Source: Promethearchaeota archaeon (lineage in GTDB: Archaea; Asgardarchaeota; Lokiarchaeia; Sigynarchaeales; SOKP01). Taken from it: a DNA stretch of 23,771 bases. Under the pieces are notes generated by a model. It searched no databases, was not told the DNA's origin, and worked only from the letters and a program-made list of their open reading frames with translations. Location of the stretch: positions 1 through 23,771 of the forward strand of contig DAOUUT010000018.1 of NCBI GenBank assembly GCA_030668025.1. The letters are read 5' to 3'. Shown piece after piece: positions 6,836-14,501 of the stretch. Position numbers and translations under genes: made by a program. The number at the start of each line of letters is the position of its first letter. The stretch's first letter is position 1.

Positions 6836-8263
6836 ATGTTTGTTAAAATTCTTGATGATGAACAGATTGATAAAATACACCAAAAATCACTAGATATTCT
6901 TGAAAATATTGGTGTAGTTGTACCTCACGAAGAAGTGTTGGCGCGTTTTGCTACTTTTGGTGCAAAAGTGGATAGTAAAAGAAGTTTAGTAAAAATACCT
7001 TCAGATTTAGTTATGGAGTCCATTTTAAAAGCGGGAAAGAAGTTCGCTATTTATGGACGCGATCTATCTAAAAAGGCAGAATTTGGAGTTGGAAAACGTA
7101 ATTACAATACATCTGCTGGTCAAACCTTTTGGATCGATAATATCGGCGATCAAAGAAGACACTCGACTCTTGACGATGTTAAAGAAGCTGTAAGATTTGC
7201 TGATGCCTTAGACCAAATAACGATTCCAGGTGCTATGTCGGATCCTCTTGAAATTCCCATAGAATGGAGGTGTTTGCAAGTTGCTTTTGAGATGGTATCT
7301 AATACAGATAAACCGATTTATTTTTGGTTTAACGATAGAAGCTCAGCAAAACAACTAATCGATTTTCTTGTAACCCTTAGGGGCGATGAGAAAAGCGCTC
7401 AAAAATACCCTTTATTCTACCCATTATTTGAGCCTGTTAGTCCTTTAAGCTTTCCTTTTAACGGGATCGACCTACTTTTTGAAACCGCTCGACTTAACCT
7501 ACCGGTACATATTGGACCGATGGCTCAGATGGGAGTTTCCGCACCCACTACTATTGCAGGAACAATAGCTCAGGAAAACGCGGAAATTTTAGCAGCTATT
7601 TGCATTACTCAGCTTATTCGTGAAGGGATGCCTATTTGTTACGGTGGTATTTGTCACGCATTTGATATGAGAACAGCACAAATAATATTTGGTGGTCCAG
7701 AACAAGCCATATTTAGCATAGCAACGAGTCAGATGGGAAAACACTACGGATTTCCAGTTTACATCAACGCCGGTTTAACTGATTCTAAGAGGCCAGATGC
7801 TCAAGCCGGTCTTGAATGTGGAATTACGCTCTCGTTGGGTATAGCTTCTGGAGCGGATATTTTTGGCCATATGGGAATTTGTGGTATGGACCAAGGTACT
7901 TCTTTGGATATTCTTGTTATGCAATCAGAAATCATTTCTTATGTAGAAAGCGCAAATAGAATATTAAATTTCGACGAAGATGATTTTGCCATGGACATTA
8001 TTGACGAAGTTGGACCTAAAGGAACCTTTCTTAACAAACATCACACGGTTAAAAATTTTAAGAAAGAATTATGGTTCCCAACGCTCTTAGATAGGAAAAA
8101 TTACGGTAATTGGCTAAAGAACGGAGCTATTTCGATGGAAAAACGATGCCGAATACGTAAAGAAGAGATTCTTTCAAAACATAAATCAGAACCTTTAGCT
8201 GACGATATAAAAACTGATCTTGAAAAAGTTATTGAAAACGCAAAAAAAAATCTTACATCTTAA
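6836..8263 (+). CDS. MttB-family (trimethylamine/glycine-betaine-type) methyltransferase, non-pyrrolysine
   Basis: 475 aa, the normal length for the COG5598/MttB family of TIM-barrel methyltransferases that move a methyl group from a quaternary or tertiary amine to a corrinoid protein. The N-terminal helix with ILENIGVVVP, the SAG-x-TFWID segment, the central GPMAQMGVSAP-T motif and the GLTDSKRPDAQAG motif are family features. There is no in-frame TAG, so this is the pyrrolysine-free type, known to include glycine betaine methyltransferase; the substrate cannot be told from sequence. No corrinoid-protein (MttC-like) gene or cobalamin-reactivation gene is adjacent. It is divergently transcribed from the fwd-like operon, which fits feeding of C1 units into the same pathway. 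A TATA box lies upstream. Confidence 0.85.
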   Translation: MFVKILDDEQIDKIHQKSLDILENIGVVVPHEEVLARFATFGAKVDSKRSLVKIPSDLVMESILKAGKKFAIYGRDLSKKAEFGVGKRNYNTSAGQTFWIDNIGDQRRHSTLDDVKEAVRFADALDQITIPGAMSDPLEIPIEWRCLQVAFEMVSNTDKPIYFWFNDRSSAKQLIDFLVTLRGDEKSAQKYPLFYPLFEPVSPLSFPFNGIDLLFETARLNLPVHIGPMAQMGVSAPTTIAGTIAQENAEILAAICITQLIREGMPICYGGICHAFDMRTAQIIFGGPEQAIFSIATSQMGKHYGFPVYINAGLTDSKRPDAQAGLECGITLSLGIASGADIFGHMGICGMDQGTSLDILVMQSEIISYVESANRILNFDEDDFAMDIIDEVGPKGTFLNKHHTVKNFKKELWFPTLLDRKNYGNWLKNGAISMEKRCRIRKEEILSKHKSEPLADDIKTDLEKVIENAKKNLTS

Positions 8264-8283
8264 TCTTAAAAGATGATTTTTCA

Positions 8284-8291
8284 TTATATAA
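8284..8291 (+). promoter_or_regulatory. Putative TATA box for the PIG-L gene
   Basis: A TTATATAA-type box lies 33 bases before the Shine-Dalgarno AAGGTGA (8311-8317) and 40 bases before the TTG start at 8324. This suggests the gene has its own promoter rather than depending only on readthrough from the methyltransferase gene. Confidence 0.4.
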
Positions 8292-8323
8292 ACAAAATAT
8301 AAACAATAATAAGGTGAATTATT

Positions 8324-9157
8324 TTGGATTCTAAAATTTTAAATGTCCTAGCAATATTTGCACACCCTGACGACCTTTCTATCTTTTGCGCTGGTACTTT
8401 AGCGAGATGGGCAGAAGAAGGTCACAATGTGTACGCGTTATGTTGCACGAGCGGTGAAGTGGGAACGTTAAGGCTCGATTTAACTAAAGAACAAGTTGCC
8501 GATACTCGCGAAAAGGAGTTACGAGCAGCTAACGAAATAATTGGTGTAAAAGAAACGATAATCCTTGACTATCCCGATGCGGGATTTATAAACGGTCCGG
8601 AACTACGTGAAAAACTCGTTTTTTTCGTGAGGAAATTAAAGGCAGATCGCGTAATAACCTTCGATCCGTGGGTTTCTTACGAAGTTCATCCCGATCACTT
8701 AATTGTCGGAAGAATGGCGGCAGAAGCAGCGGCATTTGCGGCATTTCCTTTGCTATACTCCGAACAAAGAAAAAAAGACGTAGAACCTTACGCGTGTTCC
8801 GAAGTTTGGTTTATGGGGCTCCTAGGTCACAAGCCTAACTATTTTGTTGATATAACCTCGACATTAGAAAAAAAAATAGAAGCCGCTTTAAAGTTTGAAG
8901 CGACGCTCGAACTTTTAGCTCAATTATTTGCCCCAAAAATCGACCCGGCGAATGTATCTCCAGATGAACTGAAGAAACTCACTAAATACGCAAATAGACT
9001 TTATCGTTCTATGGCAACAGCCATAGGGAAAAAAGTTGACTTAAAAGCAGCTGAAGCTTTTTTTGTACAAAAGACTTTGCCTGGACATTTTGATAATTTC
9101 CAACAACTAACATCAGAAATGTTAGGAAATCCTCCCGAAAAGCCTAAAATTTATTAA
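8324..9157 (+). CDS. PIG-L/LmbE-family zinc deacetylase
   Basis: 277 aa. The family removes acetyl or acyl groups from N-acetylglucosamine-like amides, as in GlcNAc-PI, mycothiol precursors or bacillithiol. The zinc motif AHPDD (residues 13-17) follows the first strand. The second zinc motif HPDH (122-125) is present, together with the SGE-x-G loop after strand 2 and the TREKEL helix. The start is TTG at 8324, supported by AAGGTGA 6 bases upstream. The C-terminal 80 residues are a helical extension. No glycosyltransferase partner is adjacent, so the substrate is open. It sits 60 bases after the methyltransferase gene. Confidence 0.85.
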   Translation: MDSKILNVLAIFAHPDDLSIFCAGTLARWAEEGHNVYALCCTSGEVGTLRLDLTKEQVADTREKELRAANEIIGVKETIILDYPDAGFINGPELREKLVFFVRKLKADRVITFDPWVSYEVHPDHLIVGRMAAEAAAFAAFPLLYSEQRKKDVEPYACSEVWFMGLLGHKPNYFVDITSTLEKKIEAALKFEATLELLAQLFAPKIDPANVSPDELKKLTKYANRLYRSMATAIGKKVDLKAAEAFFVQKTLPGHFDNFQQLTSEMLGNPPEKPKIY

Positions 9158-9180
9158 AATAGAAGTTGTTCTTATTTCTT

Positions 9181-9188
9181 TATAAATA
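9181..9188 (+). promoter_or_regulatory. Putative TATA box for the HEPN gene
   Basis: TATAAATA starts 59 bases before the ATG at 9240, in an AT-rich spacer that has no other feature. The position and sequence fit an archaeal promoter. Confidence 0.35.
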
Positions 9189-9239
9189 ATTAGAAGGTTC
9201 TCATTTCATTTATTAGTATAATTAGATATTAATAATATA

Positions 9240-9623
9240 ATGATCCATAGATTAAAGGAAGCTAAAGAAGATTTAATTAGTGCTAAAATCCTTTTTGATG
9301 CTGAACGGTATTATCTAGTATGTTATCTCGCTCAACAAATTGCAGAAAAAGCTTTAAAATCAGTGATTTATTTTAATAAAGAAGATTTAGTACTAGGTCA
9401 TTCTGTTAGAAAATTGGTGGAATGAGCAAGTAAATATGATAAGAGATTTAAAGATCTTATAAATAAAATCTCTATTTTAGATAGTTATTACATTCCTACG
9501 AGATATCCTAATGGATTACCTGAAGGGATTCCAGCAGAGATTTTCAATCGGGATGCTGCAGAAATTGCTTTTAAATTGGCAGAATCCACAGTCCAAATTA
9601 TTACCGATTATCTTGATTTCTAA
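9240..9623 (+). pseudogene. HEPN-domain protein interrupted by an in-frame TGA
   Basis: Codons 1-61 encode a typical HEPN N-terminal half: the AKEDL-x-SAKIL helix, then YLAQQIAEKALKS, then GHSVRKLVE. A TGA stands at 9423-9425. The same frame continues to TAA at 9621-9623 and encodes the expected second half, including the PTRYPNGLP loop and a final helix ending near TDYLDF. The whole would be 127 codons, the normal length for a small HEPN protein. HEPN proteins usually pair with a minimal nucleotidyltransferase antitoxin; none is adjacent here. The break could be a recent nonsense mutation, a sequencing error or readthrough. Selenocysteine is unlikely in this fold. No R-x4-6-H RNase motif is seen. 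Confidence 0.7.
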
Positions 9624-9679
9624 AATTTATTTATTATTAACACTATTTTATTTCATCTAATTTTTATTGGTGAGGAATC

Positions 9680-9688
9680 TTTATATAA
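9680..9688 (+). promoter_or_regulatory. Putative TATA box for the GPH symporter gene
   Basis: TTTATATAA lies about 92 bases before the ATG at 9780, preceded by a purine-rich GAGGAATC that could act as a BRE. The implied 5' leader is about 60 bases. Nothing else is visible in the 156-base spacer. Confidence 0.4.
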
Positions 9689-9779
9689 AAGCTTTGTAAA
9701 GTATAATTTAATCTGAAATTTATTTAAAAAAAAGTATAATTAATTTTGGAATCAAATTAAAAATAAAAGTGATTCATGA

Positions 9780-11177
9780 ATGAATGAAGTTGATATAGAG
9801 AGAACTGAGAAAATCCCATCTACAATAAATATGGTTTCATACGGTACTTCTGGTTTCTGGGGCATGTTTACTTGGACTGTTTTTGGCTCGTATGTTTTTT
9901 TCTTTTATGAGAGAACTGTTGGTTTACCAGTAGAATATATATTTTTCGCAATGCTGATTTTCACGCTTTGGGACGCTATTAATGATCCCTTAATGGGATT
10001 CTTAACAGACCGAATATTGGGAAACTTCACAAGAAAATTTGGAAAAAGATTTCCTTGGATAATTATTGGCATCATACCAGCTAATTTTGTTTTTGTGCTT
10101 CTATTTATGCCGCCCACAGTTGATGTAGCGACAAATCCACTTCCTATCTTTTACTGGATTATATTCTCAACCTGTCTTTTTGATACTGTTACAACACTTT
10201 GTTTCGTAAATGTTAACTCTCTTTTTCCTGATAAATTTCGTACCGATAAAGCTCGTAGAAGAGCTGGTGGTATTCTGACATTTTTTTCAATCAACGCATT
10301 ACCAATTGCTACTATGATACCTCCGTTAATGATAGATTTTAACGATCAAGCTACATTTATCCCCATGGCGTTTTTATGCGTTGGAATTATCGCAACCATC
10401 TCAATAATATTTTTACCTGGGATGCATGAAAATAAAGAGCTTATTGATCGATATTATGTAAGTAAGGAAAAACCCGAAGGCTTCATTACCGCATTGAAAT
10501 CTACGTTAAAACAAAAAAGTTTTGTATATTATATTATATTATTCTTCGGATTTCAAGTAGTTACAGGGTCTTTAACTGCGTCTATTCCTTACGCTGTGGA
10601 TATAGTTTTAGGAGGCACAGAAACAGATACTATACTTCTTTTTGCTTCGTTTCTTGTCGGAGCACTTATATCGATACCTTTTTGGATAAAAATTGCTAAG
10701 AAAATTAAAAATAATAAAAAAACGGCTGTAATAGGCGGGTTTTCTTTAGTTATAGGAACCTTTTTAAGTACTTTTTATACCAATGTACTCGATTCTATGA
10801 TATACGAATTTATTTTAGGATTTTCTATGGGAAATTTCTGGGCTTTAATGACAATTTACTTTGCAGATGTTCTTGACGAAAGAATAACTTTAACTCGCAC
10901 AGATGTAAGAGGCACCTCTGTAGGTGTATCGAGCTTTTTCTCACGGTTGTCTCGAAGTTTTCAAATTGCAATTTTTTCGATTGTCCATATACTTACTGGA
11001 TTTGTTGAAGGGCAATCTGCTCAATCAGAATTAGCAAAGTTTGGTGTACGTCTTCATATGAGTGTAATTCCAGCCATCGTTCTATTGATCTGTACTATTA
11101 TATTTTGGAGGCTATACCCTATTACACCAAGAGTATATATGGAAAATAAACAAAAACTCAAAGAACTTGGATTTTAA
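9780..11177 (+). CDS. GPH-type (MelB-like) MFS cation symporter
   Basis: 465 aa, about 12 hydrophobic segments. This major-facilitator branch (glycoside-pentoside-hexuronide:cation symporters) imports sugars or sugar acids with H+ or Na+. The diagnostic segment is WDAINDPLMGFLTDR (about 62-76), with its cation-site Asp residues, followed by GKRFPWI in the first cytoplasmic loop. A central cytoplasmic loop (about 215-240) and a short C-terminal tail are visible. The substrate cannot be assigned, and no glycosidase or catabolic gene adjoins. The start ATG at 9780 overlaps an earlier out-of-frame ATG at 9776. It ends convergently with the MinD gene, sharing an 11-T tract. Confidence 0.85.
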   Translation: MNEVDIERTEKIPSTINMVSYGTSGFWGMFTWTVFGSYVFFFYERTVGLPVEYIFFAMLIFTLWDAINDPLMGFLTDRILGNFTRKFGKRFPWIIIGIIPANFVFVLLFMPPTVDVATNPLPIFYWIIFSTCLFDTVTTLCFVNVNSLFPDKFRTDKARRRAGGILTFFSINALPIATMIPPLMIDFNDQATFIPMAFLCVGIIATISIIFLPGMHENKELIDRYYVSKEKPEGFITALKSTLKQKSFVYYIILFFGFQVVTGSLTASIPYAVDIVLGGTETDTILLFASFLVGALISIPFWIKIAKKIKNNKKTAVIGGFSLVIGTFLSTFYTNVLDSMIYEFILGFSMGNFWALMTIYFADVLDERITLTRTDVRGTSVGVSSFFSRLSRSFQIAIFSIVHILTGFVEGQSAQSELAKFGVRLHMSVIPAIVLLICTIIFWRLYPITPRVYMENKQKLKELGF

Positions 11178-11194
11178 CTAAAAATAAAAAATAA

Positions 11195-11205
11195 TTTTTT
11201 TTTTT
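11195..11205 (+). terminator. Poly-T terminator of the GPH symporter gene
   Basis: Eleven consecutive T on the plus strand, 18 bases after the TAA. Archaeal RNA polymerase terminates at such tracts. It overlaps the last codon of the convergent gene. Confidence 0.55.
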
Positions 11206-12130
11206 AATTTATTGTTGATAAAACCAGCTTTAAATTATTATAGATCTTCTTAATTGCTTGACTGGCGCCTGATTCGGGTGCGTAATCTACAACTGGCTCT
11301 GCGTAAGACATAGCTTTAGGAATAGATAAATCAAAATTAATTCGACCTAAAATTTCAAAACCTGCTTTTTCAAGGTATTTGTTTAATTGCTTTTGAGATG
11401 CGCTTTTTAAATCTGCTTTATTAATCACAATCCCAAAAGGAATGTTAAACTGGTTAACCATCTCAATTGCTCGTTTCATATCGTGCAATCCTGAAGGTGT
11501 AGGCTCTGTTATTGCCACTATATAGTCTAAACCTGAAACTGTAGCAATTACTGGGCAACCTATTCCCGGAGGCCCATCAATTAAAATAAGATTTGCATCG
11601 TTGAACTCTTTGAGGTTTGTAGCGTGTTGCTTAACTTCTGAAACTAATAAACCTGAAGTGGTGCTTCCTAGTTTAGTTTTACCATAAATTAAAGGAAATC
11701 CCGTATCTATCTCATAGGTTATTATTTCTCCACTTTTAACTTTATTGATTTCAAATGCATCCTCAGGGCATAAAACTCTACACGCTCCACACCCCTCACA
11801 TGCTAAATAGTCGATAACAGGAATGTTATCGTTTTCATCCCAATTTAAAGCGTTAAATTCACAAAAATGGTCGTCATAACATTGTTTGCATTGTATGCAT
11901 TTTTCTTCTAAGAATGTGGCTTTTTTTGTAGTATATGTGTCTTGGGTTATTATATCTTTTTTAGATTTCGGTGGTAGTATTAAGGCTAAATTAGGAGCAT
12001 CGACATCGCAATCTAATACTATTAGATTAACGCTTTGATCTTTATACGCAATGCTAGCTAGCGAAGCTACAAGTGAAGTTTTTCCTACGCCCCCCTTTCC
12101 AGAGATAACGGCAATCTTTTTTCTATTCAT
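11204..12130 (-). CDS. MinD-superfamily ATPase with inserted ferredoxin domain (second of pair)
   Basis: 308 aa, COG1149 type. Walker A is GKGGVGKT (11-18), the deviant lysine P-loop of the MinD/Mrp/NifH class. The DCDVDAPN (about 40-47) and IDGPPGIGCP switch motifs follow. A ferredoxin-like insertion at 75-125 carries eight Cys: C78, C81, C84, C90 and C111, C114, C117, C121, enough for two [4Fe-4S] clusters. The first motif has five residues rather than three before its last Cys. The ATG overlaps the TGA of the upstream paralogue by ATGA, so the two are co-translated and likely form a heterodimer. Such pairs accompany NifX/MTH1175 proteins in anaerobes. The role is presumed to be nucleotide-driven handling of Fe-S or other metal clusters. 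Confidence 0.87.
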   Translation of the reverse strand: MNRKKIAVISGKGGVGKTSLVASLASIAYKDQSVNLIVLDCDVDAPNLALILPPKSKKDIITQDTYTTKKATFLEEKCIQCKQCYDDHFCEFNALNWDENDNIPVIDYLACEGCGACRVLCPEDAFEINKVKSGEIITYEIDTGFPLIYGKTKLGSTTSGLLVSEVKQHATNLKEFNDANLILIDGPPGIGCPVIATVSGLDYIVAITEPTPSGLHDMKRAIEMVNQFNIPFGIVINKADLKSASQKQLNKYLEKAGFEILGRINFDLSIPKAMSYAEPVVDYAPESGASQAIKKIYNNLKLVLSTIN

Positions 12131-13044
12131 TTTGAAATTTCACCCCATTTCAGTAGATTCTCAAAAATTTTTTCAAACGATTTGTAGCCAGCTCCATCCC
12201 TATCAAATTTGCTTTTTTCTTCCATTAATGGAATACCTTGACAATACGAGCTCACAATTTCTTCGTCTAAAGGAATGTCGCCTAAAATTTCTATAGCATT
12301 TTCTTCTAATTCTTTTAAAAATTTCTCTTTGTAACCCAGTAGCGATGATCGATTCACAATAGCCTTGTATTCTTTCTTTAATAAATCAATCAATTCTATA
12401 ATCCTTACTAAATCAAGCTTTCCGAATCTCGTAGGTTCTGTAACTGGTATAACAAGATCAGCCCCGCTAATCAATTCTTCTACGTCACAATGAGCTCCAG
12501 GCGCGGTATCCAGTATAACGATGTCGTATTTTTCTGGCTCTGTTTCTATAGCTTTGTCTAAGCTTTCCATCAATCTATTTACAATTACGGCTGAGCGCGC
12601 TTCGGCTGGCTTTAATTCGCCTAATGAAAGATCTATGTTAAATGCGGAAGCTGTGTAAGTCCATCCAATAACTTTTAAATCCGGTTCAATCGCATTAGTC
12701 GGACAGATCTTATAGCATAATTTGCAACCTGAACAGACAGTCGCTATAGGAATTGGATAGGAATCTTTTATGTATAATAGTGCGTGGGTTTCACAATTTT
12801 CTGCGCACAACCCACACTTAGTACAATTATCTTCAATTATTTTAGGTAGGAAATAAAGAACTTCTGTTTTATTCTTAAGCTTTGCGTTTAATAATAAAAA
12901 AGTATTCGGATTCTCAACATCTCCATCGATAAGAAGTACTTTATATCCCCGATTCTTAAACATTATTGCTAAATTCACGGCAACCAGCGTTTTCCCCGTC
13001 CCGCCTTTGCCACCTGTAACACAAATGATTTTAGGTTTGACCAT
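12127..13044 (-). CDS. MinD-superfamily ATPase with inserted ferredoxin domain (first of pair)
   Basis: 305 aa. Walker A is GGKGGTGKT (11-19), followed by DGDVENPN and LDTAPGAHCDV switch segments. The insertion at 70-120 carries C74, C77, C80, C84 and C104, C107, C110, C114, both complete CxxCxxCxxxC motifs. Compared with its downstream partner the P-loop has Thr instead of Val, and the switch region has APGAHC instead of PPGIGC, so the two copies have diverged. It begins 48 bases after the NifX-type gene at 13092-13535 on the same strand and overlaps the next ATPase by 4 bases. It is soluble, with no membrane segment. Confidence 0.87.
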   Translation of the reverse strand: MVKPKIICVTGGKGGTGKTLVAVNLAIMFKNRGYKVLLIDGDVENPNTFLLLNAKLKNKTEVLYFLPKIIEDNCTKCGLCAENCETHALLYIKDSYPIPIATVCSGCKLCYKICPTNAIEPDLKVIGWTYTASAFNIDLSLGELKPAEARSAVIVNRLMESLDKAIETEPEKYDIVILDTAPGAHCDVEELISGADLVIPVTEPTRFGKLDLVRIIELIDLLKKEYKAIVNRSSLLGYKEKFLKELEENAIEILGDIPLDEEIVSSYCQGIPLMEEKSKFDRDGAGYKSFEKIFENLLKWGEISK

Positions 13045-13091
13045 TTTTAGTCTTGCTTTTTATTAAATAAGTTATTTAAATTATTACTTAG

Positions 13092-13535
13092 TTAAAATTG
13101 TCTTCCTCGACCGCCGCCGCCACCCATGCCACCGCCTCGGCCTCCGCCGCCACCCATACCTGCGTGAGCTCCAACATTCGAAGATGTAAGAACTTGCAAT
13201 TTACCACTTAAAAGCAAATCTATTAATTCTTTTACAGTTAAACTTCCACCCTGTGCTTGATAAATTTTAATATTTATAGCGTTTAAAGAATTCGCCGCGT
13301 TAGGACCTAAATTGCCTACAATAACCTCTGTGGCGCCGTTATTACCGATGATTTGAGCTGCTTGAATTCCCGCACCACCCATCGCACCTTGCGCATCATT
13401 TGGAACGGATTTAACTTCTACTATTTCGTTATTTTGAATCGTAACAAATGTAAAGCTATTGCACCTTCCGAAGCGATTATTCATAACCTCGTTCAAGCCT
13501 TTATTTCCAAAGGTTGGAATACCAACTATTACCAT
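13092..13535 (-). CDS. NifX/MTH1175-type (PF02579) protein with Gly-rich tail
   Basis: 147 aa. Residues 1-112 are the RNase-H-like fold that binds FeMo-co or other metal clusters in NifX/NafY/NifB tails and in the ORP protein. Landmarks are GIPTFGNKGLNEVM at the start, FGRC (C25 region), GGAGIQAAQ and VGNLGPNA. The tail (about 123-147) is two near-identical units of Gly with Met/Arg, encoded by GC-rich DNA (13100-13165) that stands out from the AT-rich surroundings. There is no N-terminal signal. GGTG lies 11 bases before the ATG. It is the first gene of the MinD-pair operon. No nitrogenase gene is nearby, so a role in nitrogen fixation is not indicated. Confidence 0.83.
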   Translation of the reverse strand: MVIVGIPTFGNKGLNEVMNNRFGRCNSFTFVTIQNNEIVEVKSVPNDAQGAMGGAGIQAAQIIGNNGATEVIVGNLGPNAANSLNAINIKIYQAQGGSLTVKELIDLLLSGKLQVLTSSNVGAHAGMGGGGGRGGGMGGGGGRGRQF

Positions 13536-13596
13536 TTTTTATATATCACCTTTTAAAGTATGATTAAACTAAATTTTGATAGAATTTAAGATTTAT

Positions 13597-13608
13597 GAAT
13601 AATTATTC
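13597..13608. repeat. 12-bp perfect palindrome GAATAATTATTC upstream of the NifX-type gene
   Basis: The palindrome lies 62 bases before the minus-strand start at 13535. The overlapping 14-mer TTATGAATAATTAT (13593-13606) recurs exactly at 19982-19995. The rest of the 13536-13773 spacer is AT-rich without an ORF. It is a candidate operator. Confidence 0.4.
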
Positions 13609-13773
13609 TATTTAATTTCCTCAAAATAGATATAATTTATAACCAATTTATTTAAAATTATAATTGATTATAAGTTAATAAAAATAAAAGGTTAAGAACC
13701 GGTTAAATTTCCTTAAGATTACCTTATTTTGAGCTTCAATTTCTAAAAGTATGATTTAAGACATCATAGTTTT

Positions 13774-14166
13774 TTATCTATGCCCCATTTCAGCACCTTT
13801 TATGAGCTCTGCTGATTTGGTCATATTTATTTTACCCTCTAGGTAAAGATTCATCAATTCTTTAATTTTTATTTCTTGATCAGGTCCTTGAAATGTTTTA
13901 ATATTCAAGGAACTTAATGCTTTTGAAGCGTTTGGTCCAAGTCTGCTAACAATTAGCTTATCACCGCCATTATCTTTAACCAATTTGGCTGATTGCGTGC
14001 CAGCACCTCCTTGTTCGTCAGCTGCAAAATTTTTGATTACTTTAACCTGTGTAATTTCATTATTATCCACGGTTATAAAAGTAAAGCTGTCACATCTACC
14101 AAATTTGAGGTGGAAAGTCTCATTTAATCCTCCTTCTCGATAACTCGGTACTGTTATTATTTCCAT
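13774..14166 (-). CDS. NifX/MTH1175-type (PF02579) protein, second copy
   Basis: 130 aa. It is closely related to the copy at 13092-13535: the same opening VPSYREGGLNE, FGRC, TFITVDNNEI, GGAGTQSAK and SRLGPNASKAL. In place of the Gly-rich tail it has an acidic/amphipathic end with Met and His, so it probably lacks the same tail function. AAGGTAAT precedes the ATG. It lies 238 bases upstream of the first copy on the same strand, and the spacer contains a palindrome, so it may be separately transcribed. Probably a metal-cluster carrier; the cargo is unknown. Confidence 0.8.
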   Translation of the reverse strand: MEIITVPSYREGGLNETFHLKFGRCDSFTFITVDNNEITQVKVIKNFAADEQGGAGTQSAKLVKDNGGDKLIVSRLGPNASKALSSLNIKTFQGPDQEIKIKELMNLYLEGKINMTKSAELIKGAEMGHR

Positions 14167-14501
14167 TCTATTATTACCTTTTTTTAAAAACTTTTAATTA
14201 ACTCGAATTATATTTTGATTCATTTCTATAAAAGTTTACTTATTGCATAATATAAGCTTTTAATTAAGAAATTTAAAAAATAGAGAAGGATTGTAATTAA
14301 TTATTATTATTATTTTAAATACTCATTCACAAAATTATTTTGAATTATAATAAAACATGGATTAAACTTATAGAAATATAATCTAATGTTTTAAAGGATT
14401 TTCAAAATATTAGCGATAGATTAAAGGATATAATGTATCTTTAAAATTATAATAAATAGCAAATAAAATTAAAAGTAAAATAAAGTAGTTGATATTTATA
14501 A
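14167..14501. other. 335-base intergenic region between divergent NifX-type and Mrp genes
   Basis: Strongly AT-rich, with no ORF or RNA gene seen. It contains a short TAT/ATT-type low-complexity stretch (14301-14316) and the inverted repeat at 14325-14345. It must hold both divergent promoters; several TATA-like sequences occur, so none is assigned. Confidence 0.5.
14325..14345. repeat. 21-bp imperfect inverted repeat (ATTCA ... TGAAT) between divergent genes
   Basis: Eight of ten base pairs match around a single central base. The left side, read as TCATTCACAA (14323-14332), is identical to 19930-19939 inside the larger inverted repeat next to the DUF5320 gene. It is a candidate binding site for one shared regulator. 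Confidence 0.4.

Noticed and set aside
6836..8263. Pyrrolysine-containing trimethylamine methyltransferase
   Set aside because: The frame is open end to end with no in-frame TAG, so no pyrrolysine is indicated.
9423..9425. Selenocysteine codon in the HEPN gene
   Set aside because: TGA could encode selenocysteine in some Asgard archaea, but HEPN is a helical RNA-binding fold with no redox site, and I saw no obvious SECIS hairpin downstream.
14301..14316. Short TAT/ATT tandem run as a CRISPR or satellite repeat
   Set aside because: A low-complexity stretch of a few units without spacers, expected in AT-rich intergenic DNA.
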